From Histidinibacterium aquaticum (lineage in GTDB: Bacteria > Pseudomonadota > Alphaproteobacteria > Rhodobacterales > Rhodobacteraceae), in assembly GCF_008710275.1 (NCBI RefSeq), contig NZ_VYQE01000003.1, positions 1-64,000 of the forward strand: a DNA stretch of 64,000 nt, given 5' to 3'. Positions 1-9,153 of this stretch are shown here, piece after piece. Under the pieces are notes generated by a model. That model ran no database searches. It was not told where the DNA came from and was given only the letters and a program-made list of their open reading frames with translations. Within the stretch, counting starts at the first letter, position 1. Every line of letters begins with the position of its first letter. The position numbers and the translations under genes were made by a program.

Positions 1-57
1 GAAGAAAGGGGCGAGCTTGGCCATCTGCTCGTCGCTCAGCCAGAAAAGATCGCTCAT
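1..57 (-). CDS. IS5-family transposase, N-terminal end only
   Basis: The minus strand reads ATG then MSDLFWLSDEQMAKLAPFF before running off the window edge. This is the characteristic beginning of IS5-family (IS427-like) transposases, which move the element by DDE chemistry. Only 19 residues are visible, so intactness cannot be judged. Upstream (58-122) there is no coding signal; the sequence GGGTCAGGATCC near 109-121 on the minus strand followed by CTAA (121-124) could be the outer end of the IS and a short target site, but the other end is outside the window. Confidence 0.75.
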   Translation of the reverse strand, partial: MSDLFWLSDEQMAKLAPFF

Positions 58-122
58 GTCACCGCTCCGTTTTCAGAGCCGTGAATCACGCCGTACAGCG
101 ACGATCAATGGATCCTGACCCT

Positions 123-410
123 AACAGTTAACCGAAATCTTTCGGTTTTCGGTTGGCCGAAGCCAGGCATGCGGCATCCTCACCTCCTTAACAGCTAACC
201 GAAATCTTTCGGTTTTCGGTTGGCCGGAGCCAGGCATGTGGCATCCCCACCTCCTTAACAGTTAACCGAAATCTTTCGGTTTTCGGTTGGCCGGAGCCAG
301 GCATGCGGCATCCTCACCTCCTTGACAGTTAACCGAAATCTTTCGGTTTTCGGTTGGCCGAAGCCAGGCATGCGGCATCCTCACCTTCTTAACCGTTGAC
401 CGAAATCTTT
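123..410. repeat. 67-bp tandem repeat array, left part
   Basis: Units start at 123, 190, 257, 324 and 391, an exact 67-bp period. Each unit contains the hairpin-forming CCGAAATCTTTCGG followed by TTTTCGGTTGGCC and a GCATGCGGCATCC stretch. Units differ by only a few substitutions. The fifth unit is cut after AAATCTTT at 410 by the 11.5-kb element. The array resumes in register at 11915. There are no variable spacers, so it is a tandem repeat and not a CRISPR array. Confidence 0.95.
403..410. repeat. 8-bp target-site duplication, left copy
   Basis: AAATCTTT here and again at 11915-11922 flank the 411-11914 unit exactly. Eight base pairs is the duplication length known for IS1595-family insertions. 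A caveat is that every unit of the surrounding tandem array also contains AAATCTTT, so the duplication is deduced from the register of the array on both sides. Confidence 0.85.
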
Positions 411-440
411 GGGGGTGTCCGCAAACCGTGTTGGTCCGCT
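411..440 (+). repeat. left terminal inverted repeat
   Basis: Begins GGGGGTGTCCGCAAACCGTG and matches the inverted right end over 30 bp with two differences (positions 12 and 26 of the repeat). The following 441-646 stretch up to the OLD gene stop holds no convincing gene; short open frames there lack any family resemblance. Confidence 0.88.
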
Positions 441-646
441 ATACCGACCTTCCGGCCGTTCGCTGCGCGTGTATCATCTCCCGCTTCGCTGACGCGGCAT
501 CCTGAAGAGAGGGCGGAGAGCAGACATTCGCTGCGACTGCGCAGAATCTGTTCCAGAAGTGCAAAATCTGCCATTGAAGTGGTAGCAGTCCGAAGCGCCA
601 TGCTACGCAGCGCGCCAATGTCGGCTGTGCGCAGTAAGCGCCCTTT

Positions 647-2539
647 CTAAGCAAGCACCCTATCGATTAGCGATCCAAGCGTCTCGAACCTCACACCATC
701 GTCCCACGCAGCTGACATACATGCGGCGACAAATAGAGGATGCTTCTTAGTACCTCCGAGGTTCCCCACGGCATCCCGTCCCGCCTGATAGTAGTTTTCC
801 TTTTTCGCGCCAAACTCTTCTTCGAGCATGCGCTCGATGTCGAAGTGCCATGCCGTCAGATTGTCCTTTATGATGTGGGAGTCCGGGAAAGATTCCATTT
901 TTTCATGACCTGTAAGGGCAAGAATGGCATCATTATCTCGAATGTGCTCATCATGCGCTCGTTTATATTTGGCAGCATCTTTCTCGAGAAGCGACTTATA
1001 GACGGCATCACAATCGAAAATGACATGATGCTGTATTCCAAAACTCTTTGCTACAAGCAGCATGAGCGCCAGCGAGCTCTTGCCCTCGCATACGACGATA
1101 AACGATCCTGACTTTTGAAAATCCCTCTTCTTATCGGACAGTCGAAGGTAAGCCTCAATACAGGCGAGGTCTGAAATACCCTCAACTAAAACAACTCGCT
1201 CAGCGAAAAAAATTTCGTTGAATTTCGGCTGTATTTGAATGGCGAGTTTCGTACGTGCCTGGTCTTCATTCTGAAGTTTCTTGTTGAACGCCTTATTGTA
1301 TTCCTTGAGGACGCATTCAAAACTGGACTTTGAGATCTCCACCGACCCTGAGTCATTCCGGAACATTTTTATTCCGTCGAAATAGTCGACATCGATGAAG
1401 TATGGGCTGTGTGTGGTAACGAAGACTTGGGCATCAGCTTCCGAGAGCTCCATCAAAATCTCAGCAAGATGGCGGGCTTGAGGGGGATGTTGATAGAGCT
1501 CCGGTTCTTCGCATCCCAAGATCAGCGTCGGGCTAACTGTACTATCGACAGCCATCAGTTCCTGCAAAATTACAAGGAGAAAGGACCTTTGGAGTCCGTG
1601 TCCGAATTTCTCCACTCGATCACTGTACCCACGCTCTGAGAGCATGACCTGGGCAGTCGGAGCGTCAACTGATATGGATTTCTCATCTTGTTTCCAAGCA
1701 AGCTCAAGACCAGCATCGGTCATGACCGCAGACTGAAGTCGGTCAGCGAGGCGAGACTCAAGTCCCTCTAGGTGCTTTCGCTGACTATCCAACAGGCCCG
1801 AATATGCCTTGAAAGCCTCTTTTCTGATCCGCTCGAGCTCAGCGTCATAGTCCATTTGTGAGCGGATTGTGTGTTGGATCAGCTTGCCGAGATGCGAAGA
1901 TTTGCCCTCTTCGGATTCTGTGGCGGCCTCTTTCACGGCTGGGATATAGACCCAACTGACGTGGCGCTGGAACTTGTGCGCCCCTTTACTCACACCAAAG
2001 AACTCGGCGCCACTTGGCGTAAGCTCTTTCTCCTCGTCAGGCAAGGCTTCCTCGTAAGTGAGAAGAGCGGCCTCGCGCGCTCCATCATTGGTGGCGCTCT
2101 CAATTCCAGGGTGGTCTTCGCGCAGCTTGTCGAAGACCTGCTTCCGTGGGCTGGCTCCACTCGTCTCAAAAAAGCTCTTAAAGGGAGGGAAGACTAGACG
2201 CTCACCGCGTACCGTCTTCTTGAATGTCCCGTCCGGTTCTTTGGCGACTTCCGCTTGGACCACGAGCAGACCTGATCTGACGTAGTGACTGAACTCTTCG
2301 ATCGCCTCATCGCTGAGTTCATGGAATGTAATCTTTACGACAATAGGAAGACTGTCATCGCGTTGATGGAAGTCCTCTTCAGAGAAGTTACTTATTTCGC
2401 CGAAGAAGAGATTGAGCGCATTCAAGACCGTGGATTTCCCCGCACCGTTTGGGCCTACAAATGAACTAAATCGTACACAATCGATAGTTGACTTTTTGAT
2501 GGATCGGAAGTTTTCAATATGGATCTGCTTAATTCTCAT
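647..2539 (-). CDS. OLD-family ATP-dependent nuclease (AAA ATPase + TOPRIM)
   Basis: A 630-residue overcoming-lysogenization-defect (OLD) protein. The N-terminal ABC-type ATPase shows Walker A GPNGAGKST (29-37), a GHGLQRS signature (313-319), Walker B with LILGCEEPE (339-347) and the switch histidine in TTHSPY (375-380). A C-terminal TOPRIM nuclease domain follows, with VVLVEG (449-454, E453) and the metal-binding FDCDA (508-512). OLD proteins cut DNA and act against phage or in repair. The start has MRIKQIHIENFRS, the standard OLD beginning. It is last in a minus-strand run after the Mre11-like and Rad50-like genes, 54 bp downstream of the latter. No UvrD-like helicase follows, so this is not a Gabija pair. 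Confidence 0.9.
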   Translation of the reverse strand: MRIKQIHIENFRSIKKSTIDCVRFSSFVGPNGAGKSTVLNALNLFFGEISNFSEEDFHQRDDSLPIVVKITFHELSDEAIEEFSHYVRSGLLVVQAEVAKEPDGTFKKTVRGERLVFPPFKSFFETSGASPRKQVFDKLREDHPGIESATNDGAREAALLTYEEALPDEEKELTPSGAEFFGVSKGAHKFQRHVSWVYIPAVKEAATESEEGKSSHLGKLIQHTIRSQMDYDAELERIRKEAFKAYSGLLDSQRKHLEGLESRLADRLQSAVMTDAGLELAWKQDEKSISVDAPTAQVMLSERGYSDRVEKFGHGLQRSFLLVILQELMAVDSTVSPTLILGCEEPELYQHPPQARHLAEILMELSEADAQVFVTTHSPYFIDVDYFDGIKMFRNDSGSVEISKSSFECVLKEYNKAFNKKLQNEDQARTKLAIQIQPKFNEIFFAERVVLVEGISDLACIEAYLRLSDKKRDFQKSGSFIVVCEGKSSLALMLLVAKSFGIQHHVIFDCDAVYKSLLEKDAAKYKRAHDEHIRDNDAILALTGHEKMESFPDSHIIKDNLTAWHFDIERMLEEEFGAKKENYYQAGRDAVGNLGGTKKHPLFVAACMSAAWDDGVRFETLGSLIDRVLA

Positions 2540-2593
2540 ACAATCATCACATATTACAGTCTTCTATTGATGAGGCTGACTTGCTTGGCAGCC

Positions 2594-5500
2594 CTAGGAT
2601 TTGGTGAATTCGTGGATTGTTAGTTCATCTCCGCAGACCTTTCGCGCCAGTTCCACCACATGTTCATGATGGGTGAAGTACAAAGCCTGACCTTGCGTTG
2701 CGATCTGCTTCAGCAAGGTGAGGGCCGCCTCCGTACGCGTGTTATCAAATGTCTCCATAATATCATCAGAAATGAAGGGCAGCGTTGTCCCACCAGACCG
2801 GTATTGCCGGTATCCGGCCAGCCGAAGCGCGAGATACAGCTGGAACCGTGTTCCTTTGGACATCTCAGAGACCGAGATGAACCTCCCGTCCCGTCCTCGG
2901 AGAGCGAGCAGCAGCTCTTTTTGTCCATCTGCTTGAGTTTGAAGCTCCGAATAGGCGCCATTGGTAAGGGCTTTGAAGGCCGCTTCGGTATCTGCAAGCA
3001 TCCCACTGCGATGCTCGTCGCGATATTCGGCAAGCGCTTGGTCAGCTGCTAGGATACCGAGCTGTAGCCGCAGTGTCGATTTTGCGCGATCTTCTAGCTC
3101 GAGTAGCAGAGTCTGCCGCCGCTCTTCGAGCTGTGCAGGGACCTCATCTCCTCCGACCTTCTCAAGGGCGTCTTTCGCCGACCGAAGATCTCCGATTTTT
3201 TCCGAATAATCGGCCTCGGCACTCTCGAGTTCAGAACTCAGTGCTTCGATCTGCCCTCGGAGATCTACAAGGTCTTGATCAACAAGGATCGCACGCGCCT
3301 CATCAACGTCTTTCACACCAAGGCACTCTTCGATTTGGTCTTCGAGAGCGCGTCTTTTCCCACGCAGGCCGTCGGCCTTTTCGGCCGTCTCAATTGCCAT
3401 TACCAGAGAATCGAGGGTATTAATCTCCACGACATCCTCAAACGGTGTCGCGAGAGACTGCATACGTTCTAAGACTGCTGCGAGCTCCGCCTCGGCAGAA
3501 CGCACACTGCTGTTCGCAGCTTCGATCTTCTTTGAAATGGACTCAAAATCACTTTGACTGCGCAACGCGCTGTGAAAACGCCGACGCAAACGCTCAGCGA
3601 GAACGAGAGGTGCGGCGCTTTCGGTATCGCCAATGCGATTGGCTACATCGCCCACTGAGGCCGAAAACGCCTCGAAATCTTTCATTAAAGCTTCGATGCG
3701 CCGCTCAAGCTGGTCAAGCTGAGACAATTTGGAGAGGAGTTGCAGAAGTGTGGTCTTCTTCCACGCAAACTCATCCAAGTCGCGCAGCGCTTCAGGAAGC
3801 GAGATGGCTTCGCGCTCCCATGCCTGCGCCGCGGCAGCCTTCTCCCTCTCCAGGCGCAAAACCTCTTTTGTTCGACTTTCCGCTTCGTCTTTCGCTTCCT
3901 TAAGAGCTTCGCGATGTGCAGTCGCTTCCGCTTGGGACTTGGCAGCGTTCGTTATTTCGGCGCGCGCGGTTCGAATGAGTGACCTCAGCGCTCGGCCATC
4001 AGCTTCGATACCGAGCGCGTCTTTGAGCGCATCGGCAGCGTTAGAAACGATGCGCTCAGCCGCAGTCCGAGACTTCCTCTTGGTATCGAGATCGGTATGC
4101 GCGTCTTTAGCTTCGAGAAGGGCGCTGCGCCATCGCGGCAGGTCCCTTGGATCAAAAACCGTTGGCAGCCGAAGGCGCGCCATGAGGGCCTCAGCGGTTG
4201 TCGCTGATTTAGCGAGCGCTGCCTCCAACTCAATCAATTCCTCGTGTTTGAGCTCCACCAAGCGCGCGGCAGAGGCAACCTCGATTTCAAGCTCGCGAAG
4301 TCGTGCCAACCGCTCGGCGAATCCCAAGCGGGCCTCTTGAAGCGCATCATCTCTCTGAAGGGCCGTGTGGAACTCAGACGCGGTCTTTTTGTTGAGTGTC
4401 GAGAAATGCGCCTCCCAAAGAGCGTCGCGCTCTTGGCGGGCACCCTTTGCCTCCTCATCAACAGAAGCTGCATTATCCTTTTCGAATTCCTTAAGGCGGG
4501 CGCTGAGACGGGCGTGCTCCTGGCGCGCGTCTTTAAGTTCGCGTTTCAGAGTCGAGATGCCTTCAAGTTGGTCACCCCAATGCGCTGAAAGGCGTTCGGC
4601 TTCGCTCTCGGAAAGCGCAGTCGATCCCAAGTCCTCCGCTGCGCCCTGCCAGGGTTCCAAGGCCAGAAGTGCTTTCTCGAAGCGGCGCTCCGTTGAGTCG
4701 ACTTCACCTAACGCTATTTCCAACCGGGCAAGCTGATCCTCTGGCTCGAGCTCAGACAGGAGCGCTTCCAGATCCACTTCATTCGTCTCAGAAGTGACAA
4801 CTGACCCGGTCTCCTGTATCTGCGCCAGGCGCGATAGGGACCTAGCTTCTTCCTCCCTAGCCGCCGTAAGTCGCTTTGCAAGATCCGTATAGTTCGTTGC
4901 CATGTTTTCGAGCTGACTCAGTTTGGCCTCGGGGATCCGACCGTCCTCCGGTTTCTCAAGGCCCAAGTCGCGGACGGCGTCGGCGAGCTCTTCCGAAAGC
5001 CCTTCACGCTCTGCTGTTCGCTTGGGGAGATCTTCTTCAGCGGTCTGCGCTCGAGATCTGGGGAGGTCGAGGAGGACTGTGAGCTCATCGGAGATCTCCA
5101 GCACCGCCGCATCCATGGCCAATCCGTCGCGTGCTTTTTGATGCTCCTCCAGCTGAATGCGCGCCAGCCGGAGCTCAGTCTCCACTTCGACCTCTTTGAG
5201 CTTGAGCGCCTTCGCTTCCTCCAGGGCGTCGTGCGGGACAACCGGGTAGGCCTCCAGACCTGAGATTGTTGCTATTGTCTCATCGAGCTGCACCAAGAGC
5301 GGTATTGCTTCGATCATTGCTCCGAGGCGTGTCCGCCTTTGGAACAGTGCGTCACGAGACGCTTTCGACGTAACTAGGATATGTTCTGCAGCGTCGCGGA
5401 CCTCCTTCAAGCGTCGATATGCGCTCGCCGGAACATCAATGTCTCTAATTTGATCATTAAGCGCTTTAAGCTTTCTCTTGGCCTCCGCGAGGATCGTCTT

Positions 5501-6043
5501 CTTCGCGCGAGGCTTATGAAATAGATCCACCTCATTGCGGGCTGCCTCAAGCACTGAGCCCAAATCCGAGAGCCCAGCCGCTGCCGAGAAAAGGAGTTCG
5601 CCAAGATTTCCCTCGCTCGCGAGGATGTCCTCCCCCCCCTCTTCAATTGTGACGTCATTCAGCGAGAACATTGCCCGGTACTGATCACGGTCTATGCCAT
5701 CCAGGGCATGCGCGAGGATCGTTGGGTTGATCGGATCTCCTTTAGGAGAAATCAGATCTCCTTTGTTACGCTTTATCCGGACAAGATCGACGACGCCTTG
5801 GTCGAGCTCCAGAGAGGCACCGATCCGCATAGTCTCATAGTCGTGAAGGAAGTTGTACTTGCTGCGGGCTGGGATCCCAAAAAGGAGGTCCAGGTAGGCA
5901 TCAAAGGCGGTCGATTTGCCGGCCTCGTTTGGCCCGAAAATGATGTGAAGATCTGGTTTGCTCTCCCCCTTCGGACCGAAGTCGAGGGAGAAGTCGGTGA
6001 AATGTCCATATCGGATGAGATCAAGGCGCCGAAGCCTCACCAA
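2594..6043 (-). CDS. Rad50/SbcC-like (YhaN-type) coiled-coil ATPase
   Basis: An 1149-residue SMC-like ATPase. The N-terminal lobe carries FGPNEAGKST (Walker A, about 36-45), then come roughly 800 residues of charged coiled coil rich in Glu, Arg, Ala and Leu, and a C-terminal lobe with SEMSKGTRFQLYLALRL (signature) and LPFISDDIMETFD (Walker B). The NEAGKS variant and the MVRLRRLDLIRYG beginning place it near YhaN rather than canonical SbcC. It should pair with the adjacent Mre11-like nuclease as an ATP-gated DNA end-processing complex; the nuclease stop overlaps its start by 7 bp, indicating translational coupling. The sequence is visibly less GC-rich than the chromosome beyond 16 kb. Confidence 0.9.
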   Translation of the reverse strand: MVRLRRLDLIRYGHFTDFSLDFGPKGESKPDLHIIFGPNEAGKSTAFDAYLDLLFGIPARSKYNFLHDYETMRIGASLELDQGVVDLVRIKRNKGDLISPKGDPINPTILAHALDGIDRDQYRAMFSLNDVTIEEGGEDILASEGNLGELLFSAAAGLSDLGSVLEAARNEVDLFHKPRAKKTILAEAKRKLKALNDQIRDIDVPASAYRRLKEVRDAAEHILVTSKASRDALFQRRTRLGAMIEAIPLLVQLDETIATISGLEAYPVVPHDALEEAKALKLKEVEVETELRLARIQLEEHQKARDGLAMDAAVLEISDELTVLLDLPRSRAQTAEEDLPKRTAEREGLSEELADAVRDLGLEKPEDGRIPEAKLSQLENMATNYTDLAKRLTAAREEEARSLSRLAQIQETGSVVTSETNEVDLEALLSELEPEDQLARLEIALGEVDSTERRFEKALLALEPWQGAAEDLGSTALSESEAERLSAHWGDQLEGISTLKRELKDARQEHARLSARLKEFEKDNAASVDEEAKGARQERDALWEAHFSTLNKKTASEFHTALQRDDALQEARLGFAERLARLRELEIEVASAARLVELKHEELIELEAALAKSATTAEALMARLRLPTVFDPRDLPRWRSALLEAKDAHTDLDTKRKSRTAAERIVSNAADALKDALGIEADGRALRSLIRTARAEITNAAKSQAEATAHREALKEAKDEAESRTKEVLRLEREKAAAAQAWEREAISLPEALRDLDEFAWKKTTLLQLLSKLSQLDQLERRIEALMKDFEAFSASVGDVANRIGDTESAAPLVLAERLRRRFHSALRSQSDFESISKKIEAANSSVRSAEAELAAVLERMQSLATPFEDVVEINTLDSLVMAIETAEKADGLRGKRRALEDQIEECLGVKDVDEARAILVDQDLVDLRGQIEALSSELESAEADYSEKIGDLRSAKDALEKVGGDEVPAQLEERRQTLLLELEDRAKSTLRLQLGILAADQALAEYRDEHRSGMLADTEAAFKALTNGAYSELQTQADGQKELLLALRGRDGRFISVSEMSKGTRFQLYLALRLAGYRQYRSGGTTLPFISDDIMETFDNTRTEAALTLLKQIATQGQALYFTHHEHVVELARKVCGDELTIHEFTKS

Positions 6044-7284
6044 GGTTGCTCCGCACCGCCGGCAAGCATACGCGCGACAATATCCTGGACGCCTTCGTCG
6101 AGAAGGTGTGCGACTTCACGAGCTTGATCATCTTCGGTTTGCCCAAACGCGCTTCGGAGCTCCGGTGGCAGATCCCCAATCAGATCCTCTGCCGCACTCC
6201 GCGCGCGCTTCAAAAAGCTTGGCTGCGCGGCAAGGTCTTTCATGAGAGCGCTTAATTCTTTCCGAGGATCTTCGCCCTCACCAACGATCGACGGCGGGAC
6301 AAATTGCTGAACGATCTTGTCGATCCATACGACCCCAGAGGCGCGAGCAAGGTTTGTCACGCTCTCCAGAAGGAGGTCAGCGTCGCGCCTCAGGCGCCAG
6401 GCGAGCGGGGTTTCCCCGCGGAGCTCCAAGCGCAATACGACATGCTCCGAGGATGACTGCGCTACCAGCTTGATGACCTCTTCGATGGCGCTCATGGCGT
6501 CGCGCCAGTCGCTGACAGCGTCGAGCAAAACGTCCGTGCGAACAAACTCGATGTTCGACGTGATGCGCTCCTCAAGCGAAGCAACCCCGTCCTCAACCGA
6601 AACGAGGGTCACGGACTTTGGGCCAGCCTCGCCGATATCGCGGCCTTGGGGCATGCCTGGCATGACAATATGAGGCGTTTCGCGATGGACGGTTCGAACA
6701 TGCACATGGCCCAAGGCCCAGTAATCGTACCCATGCGTTACAAGATCATTTGGGCTGCAGGGTGCATAGTTGTCGTGACCTGCCGCTCCGGCGAGGCTCG
6801 TGTGCAAAAGCCCGATATTGAACAAGCCAGGGACAGGGGCCTTGTATTTCGGCACTAGGCTCTCAGGTGCCTGCGGCTTGGCAAAGCTGACACCATGAAT
6901 CGCAACGCCCTTTTCGGGGAGCTCCACGGTCCCACCATGACCGGTGAACACTTCGACATTGGGTGGGAGCTCGAGTTCACGGGTCAAGACGCTCTCCGCG
7001 TCGTGGTTGCCGCGGATCATAAAGACACTGATCCCCGCCTCATTGAGCCGCTCCATCTGGCTCACAAGGAAGGCGGCTGTCTTCATGCTCCGCATATCGC
7101 CGTCGTAGAGGTCGCCGGAAATCAGGAGAGCGTCGACCCCTTCGTTCACGCAAATATCGACGATGCGCTCGAGCGCCCGACGTGTAGCATTGCCGACAAT
7201 CTCCGAGAGTTCCTCATCCTTGAGCGCTAAGCTCTTTAGAGGGGCATCAAGATGGAGATCAGCCGTATGAACAAACCGAAACAT
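6037..7284 (-). CDS. Mre11/SbcD-like (YhaO-type) DNA exonuclease
   Basis: A 415-residue calcineurin-like metallophosphoesterase of the DNA repair exonuclease group. All motifs are present: HTADLHLD (D9, H11), SGDLYDGD (D58), RGNHD (91-95), the HTSLAG histidine (H161) and GHVH (192-195). Such nucleases degrade DNA ends with Mn2+ and are gated by a Rad50/SbcC partner, here the next gene. It heads the three-gene minus-strand cluster that ends in the OLD nuclease. The gene starts at an ATG with MFRFVHTADLHLD, which aligns with the usual family start. Confidence 0.92.
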   Translation of the reverse strand: MFRFVHTADLHLDAPLKSLALKDEELSEIVGNATRRALERIVDICVNEGVDALLISGDLYDGDMRSMKTAAFLVSQMERLNEAGISVFMIRGNHDAESVLTRELELPPNVEVFTGHGGTVELPEKGVAIHGVSFAKPQAPESLVPKYKAPVPGLFNIGLLHTSLAGAAGHDNYAPCSPNDLVTHGYDYWALGHVHVRTVHRETPHIVMPGMPQGRDIGEAGPKSVTLVSVEDGVASLEERITSNIEFVRTDVLLDAVSDWRDAMSAIEEVIKLVAQSSSEHVVLRLELRGETPLAWRLRRDADLLLESVTNLARASGVVWIDKIVQQFVPPSIVGEGEDPRKELSALMKDLAAQPSFLKRARSAAEDLIGDLPPELRSAFGQTEDDQAREVAHLLDEGVQDIVARMLAGGAEQPW

Positions 7285-7692
7285 AATCCCCTAGCCCTCA
7301 TAATTCCTCTTAATATCTTTTCACTATGCGAGCGAAAGCGGCCTTCACACAAGCCGCGAATTGAGACGAAGGAGAGGCTGTTCAGATGGCCGTGAACTGG
7401 CCCCCGGTTCGACAGGCCGCGGCGCAGCGATAGGACGCTTCGGGCAACGGCAGCATTGGGCCGACCACGTCGAGCCGGATCATGCTGCAAGCACGAAGCA
7501 GGCTGCCATCAGCGCAGTCAGTATGGGCTCTCCGCTGTTTCATGCATCAAGGCCTGCTTTGCCGTCGTTCGCAACAGCGCCCTTCCATACGAAAAGGAAT
7601 GAAGCGACCCGCCTCGGGATTTGACCGAGCGCAAAGTCGGTCCTGATTTTGCGCGCTAACCTTCTTTCGATCATGGGCGGGGAGGTTTCGGC
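7285..7692. other. 408-bp divergent intergenic region
   Basis: Separates the minus-strand nuclease cluster from the plus-strand thioredoxin-chaperone cluster and must hold both promoters. Base composition changes near 7380, from AT-richer nuclease-side sequence to GC-rich chaperone-side sequence, suggesting the two cargo blocks have different origins. A possible -35-like TTGACC lies at 7622-7627. No gene with family resemblance is seen. Confidence 0.5.
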
Positions 7693-8121
7693 GTGAAACT
7701 GGCGTGTCTGGTTTGCGGTCAGGGCAACAGGGTTCCCCGCGAACGGCTGGGCGCAGGGCCCAAATGCGGCGGCTGTGGCGCGCCCTTGTTGAGCGGTGCG
7801 ACCCAGGACGTGTCCTTCGAGAACCTGCAAAAGGCGGCGCGCATGGATGAATTGCCGCTCATCGTCGATTTTTGGGCGTCTTGGTGCGGACCATGCCGGA
7901 TGATGGCGCCGGAATTTTCCAAGGCAGCAGGTCTGCTGAAAGGGCAGGCCCGCTGCGCCAAGCTGGACACGCAAGCCTATCCGCAAGCCGGGCAGGTCCA
8001 TGGCATTCGGGGCATTCCGTTGCTGATCGCGTTCCAGGGCGGGCGCGAGATTCAGCGGCAGGCCGGCGCGATGTCAGCGCGGGATATCGAGGCCTGGGTC
8101 CGCCGGGTCGCTGCGGCATGA
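7693..8121 (+). CDS. trxC: Thioredoxin with N-terminal zinc ribbon (TrxC/Trx2 type)
   Basis: A 142-residue thioredoxin 2-type protein. It has an N-terminal zinc ribbon (C5, C8, C25, C28) and the redox-active WCGPC (64-68) in a thioredoxin fold with the cis-proline in GIRGIP. It would reduce disulfides in cytoplasmic proteins. The start is GTG at 7693, supported by the GGGGAGGT ribosome-binding site seven bases upstream. It is the first gene of a plus-strand group with DnaJ and CbpM, an arrangement reminiscent of thioredoxin in mobile heat-resistance/protein-quality-control loci, though the larger chaperones of those loci (ClpK, FtsH, small Hsps) are absent. Confidence 0.93.
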   Translation: MKLACLVCGQGNRVPRERLGAGPKCGGCGAPLLSGATQDVSFENLQKAARMDELPLIVDFWASWCGPCRMMAPEFSKAAGLLKGQARCAKLDTQAYPQAGQVHGIRGIPLLIAFQGGREIQRQAGAMSARDIEAWVRRVAAA

Positions 8122-8229
8122 GATGGCAATGCGCAGCACAAGACCGCCGACGGCGGTTGCGCGCATCCTGCGTTTTCCGCGCTCGGAGGCGAAGCGGCAT
8201 CGCAGCATTGCATGGTGGGAGGTTATGCG

Positions 8230-9153
8230 ATGGCGGATGATCCATACAAGGTTCTGGGCGTGGACAAGGGCGCCACGCAGGACGAGATCAAGAAGGCCTA
8301 TCGAAAGCTTGCCAAGACGCTGCACCCGGACCTGCACCCCGACGATCCCGGGAGGAAGTCGGAGTTCCAGGCCGTGTCTGCGGCCTACGATCTGTTGCGC
8401 GATCCGGAGAGGCGCAGGCGTTTCGATGCCGGTGAAATCGACGCGCAAGGCCACGAACGAGCCGAGCGTCAATTTTACCGCGACTATGCGGGCCGGCCGG
8501 GCGCCGAACGCTATCAACCGGGCGCGTATGAGGACTTGTCGGACCTGTTCTCCGATTTCTTCGCAAGGCGTCGCCGCGGTGGCGGAGAAACCTACGAGCA
8601 AAGCGTTCACGCCCGTGGGCGCGATATGCGCTATCATCTCGAGGTGGATTTCATGGATGCCGCTCGCGGCGCGAAGCGAGCCATCACGATGCCCGACGGC
8701 AAGGCGATCGAGGTGTCGATTCCTGCCGGGCTCGACGATGGCCAGACGCTGCGCCTGCGCGGCAAGGGTGGGCCGGGGATCGGCCAAGGTCCGCCCGGCG
8801 ACGCGTTGATTACAGTTGGCGTACGCCCGCACCCGGTGTTCACCCGCAACGGCGACAATATCGAGATGGAGCTTCCCGTAACCTTCGACGAGGCCGTTCT
8901 GGGTGCGAAGGTCGATGTGCCGACGATTTCGGGCACCGTTGCCATGACGATCCCCAAGGGCGTCTCATCGGGGCGTCAACTACGTTTGAAGGGCAAGGGC
9001 TTTCCGGTGGGAAAGGCCACGCATGGCGATCAGATCGTGCGTATTCAGATCGTGCTGCCGGAGAAGGTGGATAAAGAGATGGAGGAGATCGCGAAACGCT
9101 GGCGCGCCTTTCAGAGCTTCGATCCGCGCGAGACTTTGCGGAGGACGATATGA
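8230..9153 (+). CDS. cbpA: CbpA-type DnaJ co-chaperone
   Basis: A 307-residue class B J-domain protein. It has an N-terminal J domain (about 1-70) with the Hsp70-activating HPD (32-34), a short Arg/Gly-rich linker, and two C-terminal substrate-binding beta domains with no zinc-finger, which distinguishes CbpA from DnaJ. It stimulates DnaK and delivers clients. The ATG at 8230 is preferred over an in-frame ATG at 8212 because a GGGAGG ribosome-binding site lies just upstream. Its end overlaps the CbpM start (ATGA at 9150-9153), so the two are translationally coupled, and CbpM is the known modulator of CbpA. Confidence 0.94.
   Translation: MADDPYKVLGVDKGATQDEIKKAYRKLAKTLHPDLHPDDPGRKSEFQAVSAAYDLLRDPERRRRFDAGEIDAQGHERAERQFYRDYAGRPGAERYQPGAYEDLSDLFSDFFARRRRGGGETYEQSVHARGRDMRYHLEVDFMDAARGAKRAITMPDGKAIEVSIPAGLDDGQTLRLRGKGGPGIGQGPPGDALITVGVRPHPVFTRNGDNIEMELPVTFDEAVLGAKVDVPTISGTVAMTIPKGVSSGRQLRLKGKGFPVGKATHGDQIVRIQIVLPEKVDKEMEEIAKRWRAFQSFDPRETLRRTI

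Noticed and set aside
123-410. Possible CRISPR array
   Set aside because: The whole 67-bp unit repeats without variable spacers, and no cas genes are present.
411-646. Small open frames of 70-84 codons at the left end of the transposon
   Set aside because: Three overlapping frames on both strands, no ribosome-binding sites and no family resemblance.
647-2539. Gabija defence system
   Set aside because: The OLD-type protein is present but no UvrD-like GajB helicase is adjacent.
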